Positions 1-4,511 of a DNA stretch of 6,704 nucleotides are shown here, piece by piece. The translations under genes were made by a program, and so were the position numbers. Positions within the stretch are counted from its first letter, which is position 1; every line of letters starts with the position of its first letter. Location of the stretch: contig JAEYZJ010000152.1 of assembly GCA_023430705.1 (NCBI GenBank), positions 1 through 6,704 on the forward strand, read 5' to 3'. The notes beneath the pieces are model-generated. The model made no database searches. It saw only the letters and a program-made list of their open reading frames with translations, and was not told the DNA's origin. The stretch comes from Pseudomonadota bacterium. Its GTDB lineage: Bacteria > Pseudomonadota > Alphaproteobacteria > Rhizobiales > Devosiaceae.

Positions 1-354
1 CTGAACGGGCCGCAGGACTTCCTCAAGGGCTGGCGCGACATCTTCCAGGGGCGCCGCGACCTCGTGGTCAACGGGCTCAACGCCAATACCGGCATCGACT
101 GCCTGTCGCCGGAGGGGGCGTTCTACGTGTTCCCGTCGGTGCGGCGGCTGCTGGGCAAGACCTCGGGGGGCGGGCGCGTGCTGGTCGACGACGAGGCGTT
201 CGTCCTGGCGCTGCTCGAGGAGTCGGGCGTGGCGCTGGTGCACGGCACGGCGTTCGGGCTGGGCGGGCACATGCGGCTCAGCTACGCGGCGAGCAACGAG
301 CAGCTCGAGGACGCGGTGAGCCGGATCCAGGATTTTTGCGCCCGGATCAGGTGA
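1..354 (+). CDS. aatA: Class I aspartate aminotransferase, C-terminal part
   Basis: This is the last 117 residues of a pyridoxal-phosphate aminotransferase, open from base 1 and ending at TGA 352-354; the N-terminus and the PLP lysine lie outside the window. Visible landmarks are LNGPQDF at the window start, IFQGRRDLVV, the strongly conserved SPEGAFYVFPS segment, GVALVHGTAFG and MRLSYA. The arginine of RLSYA matches the conserved arginine of class I enzymes that holds the substrate alpha-carboxylate. Family knowledge: a cytosolic enzyme exchanging the amino group between aspartate and 2-oxoglutarate. The wording closely resembles rhizobial AatA-type enzymes. It converges with the minus-strand gene ending at 377, leaving 22 bp between the two stops. 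The family is certain; substrate preference (aspartate alone, or also prephenate or aromatic acids) cannot be decided from this fragment. Confidence 0.93.
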   Translation: MNGPQDFLKGWRDIFQGRRDLVVNGLNANTGIDCLSPEGAFYVFPSVRRLLGKTSGGGRVLVDDEAFVLALLEESGVALVHGTAFGLGGHMRLSYAASNEQLEDAVSRIQDFCARIR

Positions 355-376
355 GTATCCCGCCCGGGCGGGGCGG

Positions 377-1490
377 CTACAGGTAGTCCATCAGGCTGAA
401 GGAGCCGGACCCGGACCCGGACCCCGAGCCCGCGCCCGCGGCGGCCCCCCAGAGGGGGCTGCCGGTGGCGGCGCCGAGGTGGGCGGCCAGCTTGCTGGCG
501 GTGTGATAATTGGCGACCGCCGCGGCATAGAGGTTCTCGGACCAGCCGGCGGCGGCGCGTTCCTCGCTGCTCATGGCGCCATAGAGCGAGATGATGTTCT
601 GCGCAAAGGCGCCGGGATCGCTTGAGGAGCCCGCGGCCTTGAGGCCCTGGAGGACCGCCGAGGCGGCGCGGGAGCGCATCTCGGCGCCGGCGGCGCGGGA
701 CTCGGCGACGCTGAACCGGTCGCCGGAGTTGAGCGCGACGGCGGCGATCGAACGGCTGTCGAAATCGGAATAGTCGGGCTTGCCGGCGCCGGCCTTGTAG
801 AGGGCGTCGAGCGTGGCACGGGCATCGGCGGCGACGCTGGCGATGTCGCGCAGGCCGCCGGTCTCGCCGGCGGCGAGGCGCTGCATGTAGGCGTCGACCG
901 GGTCGTTGGCGACGGCGCCGGGAAGGGTCGAGGGATCGGCCTCGATCTTGTGGAGCATCTGTTCGAGCGCGGCGCGCTGGTCGGCATGGGTGGCGGACGC
1001 CTTCTCCTCGGGACCCATGCCGTCGAACCAGGCGAGCGCGGCGGTGTAGAGGCCCCTTGATGCTGCCGGTGACGCGGCCGACGGCGGTGGGCCCGGCGAG
1101 GGCCTGGTCGAAGCGGTTCTGCAGTTCGATGGCGGCCGCCTTCTGCTCCTCGACGGTGAACTGCTGGCCGCCATTGGTGCTGATGGCGTAGAGCTCGCGG
1201 CGGTCGAGGGTGCCGAGGTCGATGGCGAGGTCGCCGTCCTCGAGCGGGCTCGCGAGCTTTGCCGCCTCGAGCAGGGCGTCCATGGCGGCGCGGGCATCGG
1301 CGGTAACGGTGGCGAAGTCCTTGCCGGCGAGCGCGGCCTTCGCGGCATCGGAGAGGGTGACGGTGGTCGCCGAACTCTCCGCGCCCGTCGTGCCGGACGC
1401 CGTGGCGGCGGGCTGGTGGGCCGACTTCTGCGCATTGGCGATGATCTGGGCGTAGCTGGGCGTGGAGCCGACGGTGCCGACACTGGTCAT
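377..1490 (-). pseudogene. Frameshifted hypothetical protein with internal duplication (~370 aa)
   Basis: I do not recognise the family. ATG at 1490 is preceded by a strong GGAGG (1496-1500) with a 5-nt spacer. The first frame is good to about residue 145 (VTGSIK), then turns into arginine-rich shadow sequence. The neighbouring frame continues sensibly from GLYTAALAWFDGMGPEEKAS to the stop at 377-379. Removing one base of the CCCC run at 1053-1056 (GGGG on the coding strand) joins the two into 370 residues. There is no signal peptide or membrane segment; it is alanine-rich and mostly helical in character. Residues about 59-160 and 216-312 are related to each other (TADARAAMDALL / AADARATLDALY; QQFTVEEQKAAAIE / DRFSVAESRAAGAE; MGPEEKAS / MSSEERAA). 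The tail is a GSGSGSGSGS stretch from a 6-bp repeat at 405-422, then FSLMDYL. It could be a true pseudogene, a sequencing error in a G-run, or a slippage site. Confidence 0.75.
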
Positions 1491-1517
1491 GGGTGCCTCC
1501 GGATGCGCCCGATGCGT

Positions 1518-1533
1518 TGCACGGAACGTGCCA
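1518..1533 (-). promoter_or_regulatory. Sigma-54-like -24/-12 element or operator palindrome
   Basis: On the minus strand this reads TGGCACGTTCCGTGCA. GG and GC are separated by exactly 10 nt, as in the RpoN consensus TGGCAC-N5-TTGC; only the first T of TTGC differs (G). A start site about 12 nt downstream would fall near 1508, leaving an 18-nt leader that includes the GGAGG at 1496-1500. The same bases contain a perfect inverted repeat (GCACG-GAA-CGTGC on the plus strand, 1519-1531), so an operator for another regulator is an equally good reading. No RpoN activator gene is visible in the window. Confidence 0.3.
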
Positions 1534-1612
1534 GCGGAAGGGGGCCGGAATGCCGGGGGATCGGAGCGCGGCAGGCGCGCGGTGGGCAGGAAGTGCCGGG
1601 CAAATCGTGCCG

Positions 1613-1651
1613 AAAAGAAAAGGCTCCGCTCGAGGGGATGAGCGGAGCCTT
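1613..1651 (-). terminator. Rho-independent terminator of small RNA 1
   Basis: A perfect 12-bp stem (AAGGCTCCGCTC, 1620-1631, pairs with 1640-1651) closes an 8-nt loop. On the minus strand the stem is followed by TTCTTTT (1619-1613). There is no T-run on the plus side, so it works for leftward transcription. It would also stop any read-through from the 72-residue protein gene. Confidence 0.9.
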
Positions 1652-1722
1652 CAGAGGTCGGCTCGCCGAAGCGGGCCAGCCATCAGATACGCAACCGGGG
1701 AGGAGGTCGGCTGCAATCTCAT
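1613..1722 (-). ncRNA. Small RNA 1, alpha-r14/cuckoo-like anti-Shine-Dalgarno RNA
   Basis: Predicted transcript of about 110 nt between a promoter-like pair (1730-1758) and a strong terminator (1613-1651). Near its 5' end is a hairpin at 1691-1714: a 7-bp stem (GCAGCCG with CGGTTGC on the minus strand, one G-U pair) closing a 10-nt loop ACCTCCTCCC. That loop holds the nonamer CCUCCUCCC, which mimics the 3' end of 16S rRNA and can pair with Shine-Dalgarno sequences. A second, weaker hairpin downstream has a CGC-UUCG-GCG core (about 1657-1678). Length, loop motif and terminator match the rhizobial alpha-r14/cuckoo RNAs known from the literature, which are thought to act with Hfq on ribosome binding sites. 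That it is transcribed is inference. The alternative is that this is only the 3' UTR of the gene at 1786-2004. Confidence 0.72.
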
Positions 1723-1729
1723 GACGTCC

Positions 1730-1758
1730 AATATCCTCGCATGCCATGGCCGGAACAA
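1730..1758 (-). promoter_or_regulatory. Predicted promoter of small RNA 1
   Basis: The minus strand has TTGTTC (1758-1753), a 17-nt spacer and GATATT (1735-1730). A start site around 1722-1723 would put the anti-Shine-Dalgarno hairpin close to the RNA's 5' end. It lies just beyond the stop codon of the 72-residue protein gene, so small RNA 1 can be an independent unit. Confidence 0.5.
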
Positions 1759-1785
1759 TGGCTCAGTCGGAACGTCAGCCATGCG

Positions 1786-2004
1786 TCAGGCGCGGGCGAG
1801 CAGCAGGAAGCGATTGAGCGCGACGGCGGCCCAGACCGCCTCGACGACGCCGAAGGGCCAGGCGCCCTGGAGGAAGCCATAGATCGAGCCGAGCGCACAA
1901 AATCCGGCGAAGGCGAGGACGAACCAGTGGCTGCGGCGCTCGAAAGCGTAGGTCACCAGCATGCCGGAGACGGCGAAGAGCCCGAACAGGGTCAGCAGGT
2001 CCAC
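1786..2004 (-). CDS. Small hydrophobic membrane protein (72 aa)
   Basis: The start is GTG at 2004, supported by GGAGG at 2012-2016 with a 7-nt spacer. The 72-residue product has three hydrophobic stretches: about residues 3-21 (LLTLFGLFAVSGMLVTYAF), 27-46 (WFVLAFAGFCALGSIYGFLQ) and 50-70 (ending NRFLLLA), separated by the charged FERRSHW turn and GAWP. This implies an inner-membrane protein with two or three helices. I recognise the general look of a conserved uncharacterised rhizobial family (SHWFVLAFAG, YGFLQGAWPFG) but know no function. Context is odd. The terminator of small RNA 2 ends about 16 nt upstream of the start codon, so no independent promoter fits between them. Expression probably depends on read-through or on a promoter inside small RNA 2. 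Downstream lies small RNA 1. Confidence 0.82.
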   Translation of the reverse strand: MDLLTLFGLFAVSGMLVTYAFERRSHWFVLAFAGFCALGSIYGFLQGAWPFGVVEAVWAAVALNRFLLLARA

Positions 2005-2020
2005 GCAAAGTCCTCCCAGT

Positions 2021-2053
2021 CAAAAAAAGAGGCTCCATCCGAAGATGGAGCCT
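2021..2053 (-). terminator. Rho-independent terminator of small RNA 2 with UUCG loop
   Basis: A perfect 10-bp stem (AGGCTCCATC with GATGGAGCCT, 2030-2053) is capped on the minus strand by C(UUCG)G, an exceptionally stable tetraloop, and followed by CTTTTTTTG (2029-2021). It is oriented leftward and sits immediately before the ribosome binding site of the 72-residue protein gene. Confidence 0.93.
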
Positions 2054-2217
2054 GATGAAAAGGACCGAGGTCCAAATCCAAAGTGGTGGAAAATGGACGA
2101 GGGAGGAGGATTCGCCATTTGCCGGTGGTTCCAAGTCGAGGGAGGAGGATACGACTTCGAACCGGGTGTCGCAGAGCAGGACCGAGGGAGGAGGATACGG
2201 TGCGGCTCACATCGACA
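2021..2217 (-). ncRNA. Small RNA 2, three-loop anti-Shine-Dalgarno RNA
   Basis: Predicted transcript of about 195 nt with three successive hairpins, each showing CCUCCUCCC in the loop. Hairpin A (2166-2218): stacked stems GTGTCG/CGACAC, GAGC/GCTC and ACCG/CGGT around a 13-nt loop with the motif at 2186-2194. Hairpin B (2127-2163): GGTTC/GAACC and AAGTCG/CGACTT around the same 13-nt loop, motif at 2140-2148. Hairpin C (2091-2120): nine pairs with one bulge around an 11-nt loop, motif at 2101-2109. The stems differ in sequence while the loops are almost identical, which argues for selection on the loop. A short GGAC-CUCG-GUCC hairpin (2062-2073) and a terminator follow. This resembles the cuckoo/alpha-r14 class, known for CUCCUCCC loops, but is longer and has an extra loop. 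It may also be the 5' leader of the membrane protein gene at 1786-2004. Confidence 0.75.
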
Positions 2218-2222
2218 CTGGG

Positions 2223-2251
2223 AATATGCCTCCCGAGACGCCGTTCCACAA
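2223..2251 (-). promoter_or_regulatory. Predicted promoter of small RNA 2
   Basis: The minus strand has TTGTGG (2251-2246), a 17-nt spacer and CATATT (2228-2223), giving a start near 2216-2218 at the base of hairpin A. The layout is the same as the promoter proposed for small RNA 1. Confidence 0.5.
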
Positions 2252-2354
2252 TCCGCAATGCTACATGCCAGCTATGCGCTCAATGCAGGGAAAGGTCAGC
2301 TTTGCTGACATGACGTAAACGTCCCGCGAGGGGTCCGGTTGCATCGGCTGGGGG

Positions 2355-2470
2355 GAAAAATAAGGCCCCGCTCGAGGGGAGAGCGGGGCCAGTTTGCAGT
2401 CATTGCTGACTACAGGAGGAACAAACAACGAGCGCGAGGAGGAGGAGGGAGATGCGCTCAGCTGCTGTCG
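2355..2470 (-). ncRNA. Small RNA 3, anti-Shine-Dalgarno RNA
   Basis: Predicted transcript of about 115 nt. Near the 5' end a hairpin (2430-2459) has a perfect 6-bp stem GAGCGC/GCGCTC and an 18-nt loop carrying CCCUCCUCCUCCUC (2449-2436), an extended anti-Shine-Dalgarno run. A second single-stranded UCCUCC (2420-2415) follows. Next comes a hairpin at 2395-2414, UGUAGUCA-GCAA-UGACUGCA, with a GNRA tetraloop and one G-U pair, and then a strong terminator. Size and order agree with alpha-r14/cuckoo small RNAs. It is related to small RNA 1 through the terminator core, but the loop run and the middle hairpin differ. Transcription is inferred; no protein gene fits this stretch. Confidence 0.7.
2356..2390 (-). 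terminator. Rho-independent terminator of small RNA 3
   Basis: A 10-bp stem GGCCCCGCTC/GAGCGGGGCC (2364-2390) has a 7-nt loop, UCCCCUC in the minus-strand RNA, and is followed by TTATTTTT (2363-2356). The stem-loop core is nearly the same as that of the terminator of small RNA 1. Confidence 0.9.
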
Positions 2471-2476
2471 AACGGG

Positions 2477-2505
2477 GATATATGTTCGTGATGCTGACCT
2501 ATCAA
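2477..2505 (-). promoter_or_regulatory. Predicted promoter of small RNA 3
   Basis: The minus strand has TTGATA (2505-2500), a 17-nt spacer and TATATC (2482-2477), with a start near 2470. The preceding base gives CTTGAT, which would also suit a heat-shock (RpoH) type -35; the sigma factor cannot be decided. Confidence 0.5.
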
Positions 2506-2657
2506 GCGGAATCTGGAACATGCGAGGCATGCGGTTTGCGCATGGCGGTTAAGTCTATGAGTTTACTAGTGTATCCGCGGGTGCGACAGTTTAGCCCGGC
2601 CTCGGGAGGGGCCTCGCGGGGCCTGTGAAGGCCGGAAACCGGGCGAATCCGCAGGCG
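2506..2657. other. Intergenic stretch between small RNA 3 promoter and corA stop
   Basis: I see no gene here. Bases 2548-2574 are distinctly AT-richer than their surroundings (around TATGAGTTTACTAGTG), but no convincing promoter pair is present on either strand. Near the corA stop are GC-rich inverted repeats (2596-2602 with 2629-2635, and GGCCT-GTGA-AGGCC at 2620-2633) without a T-run. They may mark the end of the corA message but are not a standard terminator. Confidence 0.5.
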
Positions 2658-3644
2658 CTAGAGCCAGCCGCTGCGCTTGAAATAGAGGAACGGCACCACG
2701 GCCGAGAGGACCATGAGCCCCAGCGCAAACGGGTAGCCGAAGGGCCAGTCGAGCTCGGGCATGAAGTGGAAGTTCATGCCGTAGACCGAGGCGACGAGGG
2801 TGGGGGGCAGGAAGACGACGGCGGCGACCGAGAAGATCTTGATGATCTGGTTCTGCTCGAGGTTGATCAGCCCGAGCGTGGCGTCGAGGAGGAAGGTGAC
2901 CTTGTCGGAGAGGAAGGTGGCGTGGTCGCTGAGCGCGGCGGCATCGCGCTGCAGCACCCGCAGCTCCTGCTTGCGTTCGCGCACGGCGCGCTGGTCCTCG
3001 GTGCCGACGCTCTGGTGGTAGCTGACCAGCCGGCTGATGGAGACGAGGCTTTCGCGGGCGAGCGTGAGGACGTCGCCCTTCTTGCCGATCTGCTCGATGA
3101 GCGACTGCAGGTCGCGGGTCTTGCGGGTGGGCTTTTTCGCCTTGTTGCCGAAGACCTCGCGCGAAATCTGGTCGATGCCGTCGCCGGTGTTCTCGAGCAG
3201 CTGGGCCAGCCGGTCGATGAAGGATTCGAGCAGGCCGATCATCACGCGCTCGCCGCCGATCTCGCCGGTGGCGGGGCGGGCGACGAGGCGCTCGTAGAGG
3301 CGGAAGGGCTTTGGGTCGGCGTAGCGCACGGTGACGAGCTGGTCGTTGCGCAGGACGAAGGTGATGGGGGTCTTCACCAGCTGCCCGGACTCGTCCTCGA
3401 TGAGCGCGGTGATGGTCATGAACTCGGCGCCGTCCTCGCTGTAGAGGCGGGCGGAGGGCTCGATGTCCTGCATCTCGCGACGGGTGGGGATGTCGATGCC
3501 GAGGCAGGACTCGACGAACTTGTCCTCCTCGCGCGTGGGGTCGATCAGGCTGTACCATACGGCGTCGCCGATGCGGGCGTCGGCGGTGGCATCGAAATCG
3601 GTGGGGGCGAGGCGGTTGTCCTCGCGGATATAGGCACGCAGCAT
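2658..3644 (-). CDS. corA: CorA-family magnesium/cobalt transporter
   Basis: A 328-residue protein close to the usual CorA length. The start ATG at 3644 (MLRAYIREDN) has GGAG at 3651-3654 with a 6-nt spacer; the frame stays open upstream but without family-like sequence. The first ~260 residues are the cytoplasmic funnel domain, with a long charged helix (RAVRERKQELRVLQRDAAAL). Two membrane helices close the protein: about 268-288 (FSVAAVVFLPPTLVASVY) and 303-323. Between them is the selectivity signature YGMNF with GMN at 289-291, followed by MPEL, diagnostic of the CorA branch rather than ZntB. The tail FKRSGWL is basic, as expected on the cytoplasmic side. Family knowledge: a homopentameric inner-membrane channel for Mg2+ influx (also Co2+, Ni2+), gated by intracellular Mg2+. 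Upstream lies a 239-bp gap with a tandem repeat, so it is probably transcribed on its own. Confidence 0.95.
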   Translation of the reverse strand: MLRAYIREDNRLAPTDFDATADARIGDAVWYSLIDPTREEDKFVESCLGIDIPTRREMQDIEPSARLYSEDGAEFMTITALIEDESGQLVKTPITFVLRNDQLVTVRYADPKPFRLYERLVARPATGEIGGERVMIGLLESFIDRLAQLLENTGDGIDQISREVFGNKAKKPTRKTRDLQSLIEQIGKKGDVLTLARESLVSISRLVSYHQSVGTEDQRAVRERKQELRVLQRDAAALSDHATFLSDKVTFLLDATLGLINLEQNQIIKIFSVAAVVFLPPTLVASVYGMNFHFMPELDWPFGYPFALGLMVLSAVVPFLYFKRSGWL

Positions 3645-3810
3645 TTGGGGCTCCAGGGCGGTCGCGGTCGGCGCGCCGGGCCCTCCGAGGGCTAGTGCGC
3701 CGGCAGAATCGAAGATCGACTTCGACTGTCGGGGTTCATTTCGAGGTCCTGATGACGGTCGGGCCGGGGCCCGCAACGGAGGCGGCATGCGCCTTCGGTC
3801 GCGAGCCGTC

Positions 3811-3873
3811 AAGGGGCGCAAGGGAGCGCCCAAGGGGCGCAGTGGAGCGCCCAAGGGGCGCCCAGGGGGCGCC
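3811..3873. repeat. Three tandem 21-bp GC-rich repeats with internal dyads
   Basis: Three adjacent 21-bp units (3811-3831, 3832-3852, 3853-3873) each begin AAGGGGCGC. Units 1 and 2 differ only at two positions and end GGAGCGCCC; unit 3 diverges at its end. Each of the first two units contains GGGCGC-N6-GCGCCC, and the junctions form GCGCCC-AAG-GGGCGC, so the array can fold in alternative hairpins. It lies 10 bp beyond the stop of the gene at 3884-4381 and about 170 bp upstream of corA. The rest of 3645-3883 shows nothing I can name. Confidence 0.85.
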
Positions 3874-3883
3874 GGGGACGGCG

Positions 3884-4381
3884 TCAGTCGAGGAAGGCGT
3901 CGGCGAGCGTCGCCTGGAGATCGCCATTGCCGGCATAGAGGATGTTGTCGATGCGCCACACGCGCGTGCCGGCCGGGTTGTCGACCAGCCGCAGCGCCAG
4001 GGTGTCCGAGAAGTCCGCCTCGGGATAGGCGCGGAAGGAGTAGTCGATGCCGACATTGGCCGCATCCATCATGAAGGCGACGGGGCCGGGGCGGCACTGA
4101 TCGGCCCGGTCGGGCATGGCCTGCCAGGGGATGCCGTCGCCGAGCGGGGGCTTGTCGCCGGGGCGCTCCTGCCCGATGGAGGCGTTGCGCAGCTCGGCGT
4201 CGGCTATGGCCGAGCGCAGCCCGACGGTCAGCAGCCCCTCGACGGGCGCCATGTCATTGCCGATGCGCGAGATGCAGAAGATCTGGGCGACCTGTTGCGG
4301 CGTCAGCGTGACGGGCTGCGCCGGGGCCGGCGTGGCGACGAGGGCAAGGGCGGCGGCTGCGAGCAGCGGGGTATATCGCAT
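3884..4381 (-). CDS. Exported hypothetical protein (165 aa), paralogue of 5246-5668
   Basis: I do not recognise a named family. The start ATG at 4381 is preceded by AGGA (4389-4392) with a 7-nt spacer. It gives a clear Sec signal peptide: MRYTPLLAAAALALVATPAPA, with an APA-type cleavage site before Q22. The mature part has VAQIFCISRIGNDMAPVEGLL, WQAMPDRADQC, then a likely beta-rich region (VGIDYSFRAYPEADFSDTLALRLVD, WRIDNILYAGNGDL). The mature domain contains two cysteines, in FCI and DQC, which could form a disulfide in the periplasm. The same landmarks occur in the same order in the protein at 5246-5668. The gene diverges from the acetyltransferase at 4512 with 130 bp between start codons. 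It is followed by the 21-bp repeat array. Function unknown; periplasmic location is inferred. Confidence 0.85.
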   Translation of the reverse strand: MRYTPLLAAAALALVATPAPAQPVTLTPQQVAQIFCISRIGNDMAPVEGLLTVGLRSAIADAELRNASIGQERPGDKPPLGDGIPWQAMPDRADQCRPGPVAFMMDAANVGIDYSFRAYPEADFSDTLALRLVDNPAGTRVWRIDNILYAGNGDLQATLADAFLD

Positions 4382-4462
4382 TGGCGGGTCCTGTTCGGGT
4401 CGCCCGCACTGTCGGCGAAGACGACTGAACTGCGGATGAATGGACGGGCCGAGCGCGAGGCC

Positions 4463-4491
4463 TTGGGCGGGAGCGGCGAAGGATGCTAGAG
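4463..4491 (+). promoter_or_regulatory. Predicted promoter of the GNAT gene
   Basis: TTGGGC (4463-4468), a 17-nt spacer and CTAGAG (4486-4491) resemble the relaxed housekeeping promoters of alphaproteobacteria. A start near 4498 would leave a leader of about 14 nt containing the GGAG at 4503-4506. No equally good pair was found for the divergent gene. Confidence 0.4.
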
Positions 4492-4511
4492 GCGTGCGGA
4501 ACGGAGACCCC

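Noticed and set aside
359..372. 14-bp perfect palindrome CCCGCCCGGGCGGG between the convergent genes as a terminator
   Set aside because: Loop would be only 4 nt of G/C and no T-run follows on either strand; it may stall polymerase but is not a standard terminator.
282..1056. Continuation of the 1490 frame past the G-run, reaching into the aminotransferase 3' end
   Set aside because: After residue ~146 it becomes arginine-rich shadow sequence; the neighbouring frame carries the protein-like continuation.
2101..2194. Three regularly repeated GGGAGGAGGAT motifs as a CRISPR array
   Set aside because: Repeat only about 13 bp, spacing uneven (39 and 46 bp), and each copy is the loop of its own hairpin; no cas genes.
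2101..2200. GGAGGAGG motifs as plus-strand ribosome binding sites for leader peptides
   Set aside because: No suitable start codons with sensible frames follow; the minus-strand hairpin-loop explanation accounts for all copies.
1493..2318. Several overlapping plus-strand reading frames of 76-129 codons
   Set aside because: Their products are low-complexity, rich in R/G/E, lack plausible ribosome binding sites and run through the hairpins of the small RNA units and antisense to the 72-residue gene.
2596..2635. GC-rich inverted repeats as corA terminator
   Set aside because: Stems of 5-7 bp without any T-run on the minus strand.
2625..3695. Long plus-strand open frame opposite corA
   Set aside because: It is the mirror of corA's codon bias (repetitive V/L/E/G/D), with no recognisable domain.
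3705..3752. 15-codon minus-strand frame (MNPDSRS...) as a leader peptide for corA
   Set aside because: No ribosome binding site and no leader-peptide composition.
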